DNA of 64,000 nt from Psychroserpens luteolus (lineage in GTDB: Bacteria > Bacteroidota > Bacteroidia > Flavobacteriales > Flavobacteriaceae). This document shows positions 1 through 8,243 of the stretch, one piece after another. The position numbers and the translations under genes were made by a program. Numbering within the stretch: the first letter of the stretch is position 1; the number at the start of each line of letters is the position of its first letter. The notes under the pieces are model-generated. The model was given only the letters and a program-made list of their open reading frames with translations, ran no database searches and was not told where the DNA came from. The DNA is taken from NCBI RefSeq assembly GCF_021032705.1, contig NZ_JAHVXI010000008.1:62001-126000 (forward strand). The letters are read 5' to 3'.

Positions 1-186
1 AAAATCTTTAACCGTTATGGCACATTAATTTTTGAGGGCGATAATAACAAAAAATGGTATGGCTTGATTAACAGAGGTTTAAATAATCATGGTAAACGTG
101 TACCAGTTGGTACGTACTTCTATGTTCTTGATCTTAATGATGTAAACTATCGACCACTGGTAGGCTGGGTGTACGTAAATTACTAG
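1..186 (+). CDS. C-terminal end of a T9SS type B sorted secreted protein (5' truncated by the window)
   Basis: Frame 1 is open from the first base to a TAG stop and encodes 61 residues. They read as the end of a gliding-motility-associated C-terminal (CHU_C) domain: KIFNRYG near the start, a W-Y-G-L segment, then PVGTYFYVLDL and a short beta strand to the end. This is the type B secretion and sorting signal used by the type IX secretion system to export and attach proteins at the cell surface. The same ending occurs in the genes at 887 and 5802, so this is probably the first member of a tandem family. The functional N-terminal part lies outside the window. Confidence 0.85.
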   Translation, partial: KIFNRYGTLIFEGDNNKKWYGLINRGLNNHGKRVPVGTYFYVLDLNDVNYRPLVGWVYVNY

Positions 187-189
187 AAA

Positions 190-327
190 TGTTAAAATTT
201 GATGTAATTCATCTTATTTTTTTGTGCTTTAACTTATTTAATCCTAGTTTTCTATTGAAATCAATCTGATGTTCACAATCGCTCCCTCCTATTTTTCCGA
301 ATTGTGACTATCAACCAACCAACAATC
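190..327 (+). repeat. Leader repeat, copy 1 (138 nt upstream of a dead start codon)
   Basis: This segment resembles 749-886. The match is strongest over the first ~63 nt (190-252 against 749-811; both begin TGTTAAAATTT) and reappears around TTGTGA shortly before an ATG. In both copies the repeat begins exactly 138 nt before an ATG (328 and 887). The copy therefore looks like the duplicated upstream region of the 887 gene, now in front of a decayed coding region. The interval also holds CTCCCTCCT at 282-290, a 9-mer seen again at 12209-12217. Confidence 0.6.
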
Positions 328-578
328 ATGAAACAATTTTCGTCAAGATGATTACAATACTTTAAAATCACACAATTACCTACTTACAAATTTTAAGCAG
401 GAACCTACCTTGGTACTACAACGACGTATTCTTCCCAGGAGAAACAGCTCCAAATCTTAACGTTAGTCAATCGGGAAAATCATACCGTTGTAGTCCAATT
501 TCCTGTGTTAGTAAACACATCACTAATAATTATAACGACGAAGCACAATTAAATGTGTTTCGTCGCTTTATATATTAA
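328..578 (+). pseudogene. Remnant of a decayed tandem copy of the neighbouring T9SS type B protein family
   Basis: An ATG at 328 begins MKQFSSR and meets a stop at once. Further on, the frame from 411 to a stop at 576-578 encodes 55 residues. They begin WYYND, followed by PGETAPNLNVSQSGKSY, which matches the Ig/PKD-like segment after the choice-of-anchor L domain in the 887 product (W-F-L-N, PGETQSTLDVTQSGDY) and its counterpart in the 5802 product. Signal peptide, anchor-L domain and sorting domain are gone. With the duplicated leader in front, this is best read as a degraded paralogue. Bases 579-748 hold nothing I can recognise. Confidence 0.6.
536..565 (+). terminator. Strong hairpin, possible terminator
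   Basis: Two 12-nt arms (536-547 and 554-565) pair with a single G-T wobble around a 6-nt AT loop, and TTTATATATT follows. It lies inside the open frame of the decayed copy, near its end. The stem is convincing but the T-tract is weak, so terminator function is uncertain. Confidence 0.45.
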
Positions 579-748
579 ATATTTTGGCGAGAGAATTTGT
601 TTCAATATGGACTTATTAAATGAAAATTCGAGATTAAACATCATTCAAATCAATGAATAAAAGAGAAAGACTTCAATGATGATTTCGTTATCGAAAACTG
701 CAATAATTTAACAATTTGGACCTTAATGGACATTTAAGAGATCATAAG

Positions 749-886
749 TGTTAAAATTTCATGTTATTCGTCGTCTTTTTTTGTATTTCATCTAAATTAC
801 ATCTACTTTTCCATCCAACAGAATATCTATAATCAAACAAGTCCCAAACTAACTAGGTTGTGATATTATAACTTAACCGCTTACAA
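749..886 (+). repeat. Leader repeat, copy 2 (138 nt directly upstream of the 887 gene)
   Basis: This is the second copy of the leader described at 190-327, placed directly before a functional ATG. The longest similar block is 749-811. No clean TAnnTTTG promoter box is visible in it, so the promoter of the 887 gene is not identified. Confidence 0.55.
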
Positions 887-3800
887 ATGACATTTTTGAA
901 ACAATCCCTCTTCATTATTGCATGTCTTATGTGCTGCACAATTGGTGCCCAGCAAATTAGTATCAATAACTCATTTACAGAACAAGAACTTATAGAAAAC
1001 AATCTTATTCAAGGTTGTGTTGAAACGTCTAATATTCAATCCCAAGTTAATGGTCAAATTAACGGATTTAATAGTTTTGCCTATTTCGAGCGAGCTGGTT
1101 CTAATTTTCCCTTTGAAAACGGAATCATGTTATCTACAGGTAATGCTGCATCTGGAGGAAATACAGTAAATACAGCTGTTTTAAATGAAGGAGAGTCCAA
1201 TTGGACAACTGATTCAGATTTAGAAACCGCTCTTGGAATCACTGGAACACTAAATGCTACGTCGATAGAGTTCGACTTTGTATCGGTTGCAAACCAAATC
1301 CAGTTTAATTATATCCTAGCATCTGAAGAATATTTTGGAAACTTCCCTTGTGAATACTCTGATGGTTTTGCTTTTCTTATTAAAGAAGCAGGTACCAATG
1401 ACCCATATGTTAATATTGCAGTAATTCCTGGAACAACCACTCCCGTAAATACAAACACCATTCATGATGAAATTGTTGGCTTTTGTAGTGCCTCAAACGA
1501 CCAATTCTTTGAAGGTTACAATCTAAGCGACACTAATTATAATGGTCGTACAACTGTAATGACAGCAACAGCAAGTATACAGCCTAACGTTCAGTATCAT
1601 ATCAAATTAATAATAGCCGATCAAACCGATAAAAATTATGATTCAGCTGTATTCATTGAAGGAAATAGTTTTAATTCTACAGTAAATTTAGGTCCAAATA
1701 TTCAAACCTGTGCAGACCTAGTAACTTTAGATGGAGATATTGAAAATCCGTTAGCTACATACTCTTGGTTTTTAAATAACAACAGCATTCCTGGCGAAAC
1801 ACAATCAACTTTAGATGTGACTCAATCTGGAGATTACCGAGTGGAAATTGAAATTCCTTTAGCTGGTTCTACTTGTCTGATAGAAGATAGCGTATCTGTA
1901 ATTTTAAGTTCAACACAATCAGCTGGACCAATTTCAGATTATGAATTATGTGATGATGCTGGTGCTGACCAAACAGAAACTTTTGATTTATCTACAAAAG
2001 ACGCTGAAGCTATAGCAGCTGTTCCTGCTTCAAATTATACAGTAAGCTATCATCTTACAGCCAATGATGCTCAAAATGCTGCAAATGCAGTATCAGGGTC
2101 TTTTCAAAACTCCTCAAACCCACAAACGATATTTGTAAGAATAGAAGATACAACTACTGGATGTTTGGCATTTCAAAGTTTTAATCTAGTCGTTAACCCC
2201 TTACCTATTATTACACAACCAACAACTTTAATGGTTTGTGATGATGCTACAGCTGATGGTTTTACAACCATAGATTTATCTCAAAAAGATGATGAGATTA
2301 CAAATGGGAATTTCGATTTAAGTGTCACCTATCATTTCACACAAAATGATGCTGATAATGGTATAAATGCCATTCCGTTGCCTTATGTGAATACGAATGC
2401 AAATGAAACACTTTTTGTTAATGTCACAAATATAAACACGGGATGTTCTACAACAACAACCTTAGATATTGAGGTTTTGAATAATCCTGTTATTAATACA
2501 GATGATTATTATATCGAAGCCTGTGACTCCGATCATGATGGTTTTGCCAACTTTGATCTCACCGCTGCAATTGATGATATTTTAGAAGGATTAACTGGTG
2601 TTAATGTCACCTTTCATGAAACTCAAGAAGATGCTGATCTAGGTGTAAATGCTATTGCAAATGAGACCAATTACACAAATATAAATACTGATGAACAAAT
2701 CATTTTTGTTCGAGTAGAAGATGCTAATACAGGTTGTGCAACTACTACACCTATTGAAATTCATACAAATCTATTACTAACTGCAACAGATATTAGAAAT
2801 TTTGTTCTATGTGATGTAAATAATGATGGTATTGAAGAGTTTGATTTAATAAGTATTAGCGAAACTATAATTAATGACGTTGAGGAAGTAATGGAATATG
2901 ATGTTTCAGTAGCTTTTTATTTGACCGAAGAAGATAGAATCAATGAGGCAAATCCTATGGATACAAACACTCCTTTTATTCCAACTTCAAATCCTCAAAC
3001 ACTTTACATAACAATTACAAGTCCTGAATGTCAAGAATTTGCCGAAATTGAATTAATAATTTACCCAATTATTGAATTTGATCCTGTAGACAATCAATTG
3101 GTTTGTGATACAGACCAAGATGGATTTACAACTATAGATTTGAGTCAATATGATAATTTAATTACAAACGGTCTACCAGATTTTACTGTTTTTTATTACG
3201 CTTCAGAAGCTGATGCTAATGCAGGCATAAATGCGCTATCAACACAATATACGAATACGTCTAACCCTCAGACATTATTCGTTAGAATTAGGTCTGACGC
3301 TACATTTTGTGCAGATATTAACCCACTAGTGATCGAAGTTTTACCTGCTCCTTTATCAATCCAGCCTACAGATATTATTATTTGTGATGACGATCAGGAC
3401 GGTGTATCTATTATTGATTTGAATAGTAAAATTTCAGAGTTGGTGAGCGACACTACTGATAGAAGTATCACATTTTACAATACTCAAAGTGATGCAGATT
3501 CGGCAACTAATGTAATTGCGACAGCAACATCATATGCTGCTAGCACAGAGACTGTTTTTGCTAGAATAGAAAACACGATTACTGGATGTCATTCTACCGA
3601 AAGCATAGAAATCATCGTTAACACACTTCCTAATTTTACCGCAATTTCAAACTATAAGATTTGCGAAGACCAAAGTGATAATGTAGGTGATTTTATCTTT
3701 TCTACTAAAGATGCTGAAATATTAAACGGCCAAACAGGAAAAGAAACGCTATACTTTTTAAATCAATCCGATGCAGATAATAACACGAATCCAATTGATA

Positions 3801-5728
3801 AAGCTATAGCATATCAAAATACATCAAACCCTCAAACCATCTTTGTGAGAGTTCAAAATATTACAGATACCGATTGCTACGGAACAGCTTCTTTTATTAT
3901 TGAAGTAGGTACAAATCCTGTATTTAATACTCCAACAGATTGGTTTGTTTGTGATGACATCTCAAATGATGGAAGTGAAACTTTTGACTTAAACACTAAA
4001 GTCCAAGAAATTTCACAAGGTATTAATGACACCTTAGATATTACATTCTATACCTCATTGTCTAATGCTGAAAACGACATCGATGCACTACCTCTAAACT
4101 ATACAAACACTCTAAATCCACAACAAATTTTTGTGGTTATCGATAATGGAACTATTTGTAATTCGATTACAAGTTTTGAATTAAATATCATTCAATCACC
4201 CGAAGCTAATCCAGCATTGCCTATATCGATGTGTGATGAAGATTACGATGGCATTGTAACCTTTGATCTTACTCAAGCGGAATTTGATATTCTCGATGTA
4301 AGGCAAGATGACATTACGGTGACCTATTTCGAAACTATGGAAGATCTGGAAGCGAATACAAATGCTATTCAGAATCCGAGCAATTATACCAACCTCACGA
4401 ATCCGCAAACTGTTTTCATTCGAGTGACGAATACCATTTCAAATTGCTTCGTATCTATTCCTTTAGAGTTAGACGTTAACCTTCCTCCTGCGATTAATGA
4501 TTTTGGAGCTTATCAAATTTGTGATAATGAAAATGACCTATTCGATTTATCTGAAATTGATGCAACATTACTAGATCAGACGGCAAACGTCCTAGTGAGT
4601 TATTATGCTTCTGAACCAGATGCACGTAACCAAGAAAATCCTTTAGCTAACGACTATAACTATCAAACCAATAATGATACACTATTTGCTCGTGTAGAAT
4701 TTTCTACAACGCATTGTTTTACAATCTATGAGTTCAACCTACAGGTAAATTCGTTACCTATAGCTAATCAGCCCAATGATTTAGAAGCTTGTGATGATAA
4801 TTTTGATGGGTTTTTAGTAGTTGACTTAACACAACAGAATGCTCAAATTCTGGGCGGTCAAAATCCTAACGCATTCACAGTTACCTACTATAATGATATA
4901 CTATTAGCTAATCAAGGTACAAATGACTTAGGAGATAGTTATGATGCGATAACAAATGAAACTATTTATGTTCGTGTCGAGAATAACGCAACTGGCTGTT
5001 ATAGCACAACTCAATTTATGACTATTGTTTTTGAAAAACCAGTCATTGATTTAGATGATCAAGTCATCTGTTTAGACAACTTACCACTTATTGTTAGTGC
5101 AAACACAAACAATGTTGGTGATACATATGTATGGTCAACTAACGAAACAACGCCTGAAATTGAAATTACAGATATTGGAACTTATTCCGTGACAGTAACT
5201 ACACCAAACGGTTGTGAAACAACACGAGTATTCTCTGTATCTGAGTCTGAAGCCGCGACCATCGAAATCACTGAAACTGTAGATTTCTCCGATCCAAACA
5301 ATATTACAGTAACCATTAGTGGTATTGGAAATTATTTGTATCAATTAGATGACAATCCACCACAAGATACAGGCTTTTTCCAAAATGTAAGTCTTGGATA
5401 TCATACCATAACTATTATTGATTTAAACGGATGTTCAGAAACAACAAAAGAGATCGTTGTCATCGATGCTCCGAAATTCTTTACACCTAATAATGATGGT
5501 TATTTTGATACCTGGCATATTACTGGTGTAGAAACCTTAACTGGTACAGTTGTATACATCTATGATCGTTATGGAAAAATGCTAACCACCCTAGATTCTA
5601 ACTCTAGAGGATGGGATGGTTTGTACAATGGTAATCTTATGCCTGCAAATGATTATTGGTTTGTTGCCAATGTTAAAAAAGATAATATTTCCTTTCAGGT
5701 CAAAGGACATTTTTCATTGCGTTTGTAA
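887..5728 (+). CDS. Large secreted repeat protein: choice-of-anchor L, eleven ~95-residue repeats, T9SS type B sorting domain
   Basis: The 1613-residue product begins with a signal peptide ending near GAQ (residues 20-22). A choice-of-anchor L domain covers about 40-265 (LASEEY and FAFLI motifs). An Ig/PKD-like segment follows (about 270-340). Eleven repeats of roughly 95 residues run from 355 to about 1395. Each opens with a Cys-Asp cluster like CDxDxDGxxxxDL, which resembles calcium-binding loops, and contains a NPQT(I/L)FVR-like strand. A second PKD-like domain and a CHU_C domain (from about 1528, PKFFTPN) end the protein. It should be exported by T9SS and act at the cell surface as an adhesin or structural protein; the exact role is unknown. 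The ATG at 887 gives a proper signal peptide. Confidence 0.85.
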   Translation: MTFLKQSLFIIACLMCCTIGAQQISINNSFTEQELIENNLIQGCVETSNIQSQVNGQINGFNSFAYFERAGSNFPFENGIMLSTGNAASGGNTVNTAVLNEGESNWTTDSDLETALGITGTLNATSIEFDFVSVANQIQFNYILASEEYFGNFPCEYSDGFAFLIKEAGTNDPYVNIAVIPGTTTPVNTNTIHDEIVGFCSASNDQFFEGYNLSDTNYNGRTTVMTATASIQPNVQYHIKLIIADQTDKNYDSAVFIEGNSFNSTVNLGPNIQTCADLVTLDGDIENPLATYSWFLNNNSIPGETQSTLDVTQSGDYRVEIEIPLAGSTCLIEDSVSVILSSTQSAGPISDYELCDDAGADQTETFDLSTKDAEAIAAVPASNYTVSYHLTANDAQNAANAVSGSFQNSSNPQTIFVRIEDTTTGCLAFQSFNLVVNPLPIITQPTTLMVCDDATADGFTTIDLSQKDDEITNGNFDLSVTYHFTQNDADNGINAIPLPYVNTNANETLFVNVTNINTGCSTTTTLDIEVLNNPVINTDDYYIEACDSDHDGFANFDLTAAIDDILEGLTGVNVTFHETQEDADLGVNAIANETNYTNINTDEQIIFVRVEDANTGCATTTPIEIHTNLLLTATDIRNFVLCDVNNDGIEEFDLISISETIINDVEEVMEYDVSVAFYLTEEDRINEANPMDTNTPFIPTSNPQTLYITITSPECQEFAEIELIIYPIIEFDPVDNQLVCDTDQDGFTTIDLSQYDNLITNGLPDFTVFYYASEADANAGINALSTQYTNTSNPQTLFVRIRSDATFCADINPLVIEVLPAPLSIQPTDIIICDDDQDGVSIIDLNSKISELVSDTTDRSITFYNTQSDADSATNVIATATSYAASTETVFARIENTITGCHSTESIEIIVNTLPNFTAISNYKICEDQSDNVGDFIFSTKDAEILNGQTGKETLYFLNQSDADNNTNPIDKAIAYQNTSNPQTIFVRVQNITDTDCYGTASFIIEVGTNPVFNTPTDWFVCDDISNDGSETFDLNTKVQEISQGINDTLDITFYTSLSNAENDIDALPLNYTNTLNPQQIFVVIDNGTICNSITSFELNIIQSPEANPALPISMCDEDYDGIVTFDLTQAEFDILDVRQDDITVTYFETMEDLEANTNAIQNPSNYTNLTNPQTVFIRVTNTISNCFVSIPLELDVNLPPAINDFGAYQICDNENDLFDLSEIDATLLDQTANVLVSYYASEPDARNQENPLANDYNYQTNNDTLFARVEFSTTHCFTIYEFNLQVNSLPIANQPNDLEACDDNFDGFLVVDLTQQNAQILGGQNPNAFTVTYYNDILLANQGTNDLGDSYDAITNETIYVRVENNATGCYSTTQFMTIVFEKPVIDLDDQVICLDNLPLIVSANTNNVGDTYVWSTNETTPEIEITDIGTYSVTVTTPNGCETTRVFSVSESEAATIEITETVDFSDPNNITVTISGIGNYLYQLDDNPPQDTGFFQNVSLGYHTITIIDLNGCSETTKEIVVIDAPKFFTPNNDGYFDTWHITGVETLTGTVVYIYDRYGKMLTTLDSNSRGWDGLYNGNLMPANDYWFVANVKKDNISFQVKGHFSLRL

Positions 5729-5775
5729 TAGACTAATCTTAACATTTTTTAAGGCTTAACAAGCTATTCAATGTG

Positions 5776-5783
5776 TATCTTTG
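5776..5783 (+). promoter_or_regulatory. Bacteroidota -7 box TATCTTTG upstream of the 5802 gene
   Basis: TATCTTTG matches the TAnnTTTG consensus exactly and lies 18 nt before the ATG at 5802. A transcript starting about 7 nt later would have a leader of only about a dozen bases. No clear TTG lies at the -33 position. A TTG at 5781 inside this box is in frame with the gene but should be promoter, not start codon. Confidence 0.5.
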
Positions 5784-5801
5784 CAATCGGAAAAATTGCA
5801 A

Positions 5802-8129
5802 ATGAAATTCGCTATAAAAATTCTATGTTGTTTATTTTCGCTCGGTGTTTTTGGGCAAAACATTACTGTAGACTCACAAACGTTTACGCCACAACAACTC
5901 ATTGAAGACATTCTTATTGATAGTGAGTGTATTGATAATGTTGTCGTTACAAATGTGGTTGGCGGAAATTTTAATGACTCAGACGAAAGCTACGGATTTT
6001 TTGATGCAACTGGAACCACATTTCCTTTCGAAACAGGACTTGTTATGAGCACTGGACGCTTATCTAATGTTCCTGGTCCAAATACAACGCTTAGTGATGA
6101 TACGGCTTCAAATTGGTCTGGAGATAATGATCTTGAAACTATTCTTAATGAAACCAATACGACTAATGCGACCATTCTAGAATTTGATTTTACCTCTATT
6201 GCTACTCAAATTAGCTTTAGATATATTTTTGCTTCTGAAGAATATCAAGAAGGGAATCCAAATACATGTCAGTTCTCTGATTTATTTGGTTTTTTAATTC
6301 GCCCAATAGGAGAGCAACAATACACCAACATAGCCTTAGTACCAGGAACACAAACTCCAGTAAAAGTGACCACAGTTCATCCAGATCTTCCCGGATGTGA
6401 TGCGGAAAACGAAGCCTACTTTGCAGGCTTTAATGGCGCTGTATCTCCTACAAACTTTAATGGACAAACCAGCATATTAACAGCGACGGCCAATGTTATT
6501 CCTAATCAAACTTATCATGTTAAATTAGTAATTGCAGATGAACAAAACTTTAGATTTGACTCCGCTGTTTTTCTTGAAGCTGGAAGCTTTAGATTGTCCA
6601 CAGATTTAGGTCCAGACCGTTTAATTGCTAATGGAAATGCCATTTGTGGTGACGATACATTTACCATCCAAACCAATGAACCTGGAACGACAAATACCTA
6701 TAAATGGTTTAAAGATGACGTAGAATTATTGGGTGAAACTAATGCATCTTTAGAGGTTGACGACGTTGGTTTATATAACGTTGAAATTACGAAAGGTACC
6801 TGCCTCCTATTTGGCGAGATTAATATAGAATATGCAGAAAACCCTGTAGTCTTTGATTCGGTGTTGATTGAATGTGACCAGAATCAAGATGGACTGACCT
6901 TTTATAATTTGTTTGATGTAGAAACTTTAGTTACGAACAGTGATTCTTCAATTTTTATCAGCGATTTTTTTCTTACTGAAAATGATGCCGAACAAAATAT
7001 GAATGCCATTGTAGGTGCTAATAATTTTGAAAACACCACTCCTTTTCAAACCGTATATGCTAGAGTGGTCAATCAAGCCAATTGTTATAGTATTGCCGAA
7101 GTAGAGTTGCAAATTTCAAATAATATCGTTGTTATTCCTCCACTTGAAGCTTGTGACAATGATCCTGTCGATGGATTTACGAATTTCAATCTAAATGATA
7201 TTAGAACGTCTATCGAACCTCAAATTCCGATGGACGCTTCAGTAAATTTTTATGAAACTGAAATTGATGCATTTTTAGACACCAATGCACTACCAAATAC
7301 GTATCAAAACACATCAGCAAATACACAGACTATTTTTGTAAAAGTTGAAAGCAATAACCAGTGCTATTCGATATCGACCGCAGAGCTGGTTGTGTTATAC
7401 ACACCTGTTTTATTAGATAATGAAACTTTCATTTATTGCCTAAATAGCTTTCCTGAAACTATTACTTTGGTTGGAGGTGTCTTAAATGATGAACCTAACA
7501 ATTATTACTACGAATGGCTGTTTAATGGTAGTACAACAGCTGTCAACACAACCTTTAATGATATTAACGAGCCTGGAAATTACACAGTCATTGTTACAGA
7601 TCCTAACGGTTGCTCGTCTAGTAGAACCATTACAGTGTTGGCCTCTAATGTCGCCACCATAGATAATGTTATTGTTACCGAAGGATCAAGTAATAATACC
7701 GTTACAATAGAAGTGTCAGGCGAAGGTGATTACGAATTTGCATTGGATGATCCCGATGGTAATTATCAAGCTGATAATACATTTACCAATGTGACTCCTG
7801 GATTTCATACCGTATTTGTTCGCGATATGAATGGTTGTGGCATTACCGAAGAAACGATTTCTGTACTAGGCTTTCCAAAATTCTTTACACCAAATGGTGA
7901 TCCTTATAATGAACGTTGGCAAGTATATGGTGTCAATTCACAATTTAATCAAGGTACTGATATCAAGATTTTTAATCGCTATGGTAAACTATTGACGCAG
8001 TTTGACAATGAAAGTGCTGGTTGGGATGGCACGCTTAATGGACAAGCACTACCAAGTGACGATTACTGGTTTACAGTGACGTTAATTGACGGAAGAACAT
8101 TTACGGGTCACTTTGCCTTGAAGCGTTAA
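5802..8129 (+). CDS. Secreted T9SS type B protein with choice-of-anchor L domain
   Basis: The 775-residue product is a shorter relative of the 887 product with the same domain order. A signal peptide ends near FGQ (residues 17-19). A choice-of-anchor L domain covers about 35-265 (FASEEYQ, FGFLIRP), followed by an Ig/PKD-like segment with YKWF. Only two of the CDxDxDG-type repeats are present, then a PKD-like segment and a CHU_C sorting domain from about 690 (PKFFTPNGD). I chose the ATG at 5802 because the upstream in-frame TTG at 5781 lies inside a -7 promoter box and would put charged residues before the signal peptide. It is probably a surface-attached T9SS cargo; no catalytic domain is visible. 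Confidence 0.85.
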   Translation: MKFAIKILCCLFSLGVFGQNITVDSQTFTPQQLIEDILIDSECIDNVVVTNVVGGNFNDSDESYGFFDATGTTFPFETGLVMSTGRLSNVPGPNTTLSDDTASNWSGDNDLETILNETNTTNATILEFDFTSIATQISFRYIFASEEYQEGNPNTCQFSDLFGFLIRPIGEQQYTNIALVPGTQTPVKVTTVHPDLPGCDAENEAYFAGFNGAVSPTNFNGQTSILTATANVIPNQTYHVKLVIADEQNFRFDSAVFLEAGSFRLSTDLGPDRLIANGNAICGDDTFTIQTNEPGTTNTYKWFKDDVELLGETNASLEVDDVGLYNVEITKGTCLLFGEINIEYAENPVVFDSVLIECDQNQDGLTFYNLFDVETLVTNSDSSIFISDFFLTENDAEQNMNAIVGANNFENTTPFQTVYARVVNQANCYSIAEVELQISNNIVVIPPLEACDNDPVDGFTNFNLNDIRTSIEPQIPMDASVNFYETEIDAFLDTNALPNTYQNTSANTQTIFVKVESNNQCYSISTAELVVLYTPVLLDNETFIYCLNSFPETITLVGGVLNDEPNNYYYEWLFNGSTTAVNTTFNDINEPGNYTVIVTDPNGCSSSRTITVLASNVATIDNVIVTEGSSNNTVTIEVSGEGDYEFALDDPDGNYQADNTFTNVTPGFHTVFVRDMNGCGITEETISVLGFPKFFTPNGDPYNERWQVYGVNSQFNQGTDIKIFNRYGKLLTQFDNESAGWDGTLNGQALPSDDYWFTVTLIDGRTFTGHFALKR

Positions 8130-8243
8130 CACATAGTATAGCCAAAAATATCGGTTAAAAGATAAACAATCAAATAGTTATCTCCATTTTAGAATATCAA
8201 TTCACTATTATTACTTAACTTTAAGTTTAAATATTAGCTATTG

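Noticed and set aside
15-40. TGGCAC resembling a sigma-54 -24 element
   Set aside because: No TTGC follows at the -12 distance, and it is within coding sequence.
887-5728. DNA-level tandem repeats or a CRISPR-like array in the repeat protein
   Set aside because: The repetition is in the protein; the DNA units have diverged too far and are too long (about 285 nt) for a CRISPR or a satellite array.
5781-5801. TTG as start of the 5802 gene
   Set aside because: It lies inside the -7 box TATCTTTG and adds a charged stretch before a good signal peptide; ATG 5802 fits better.
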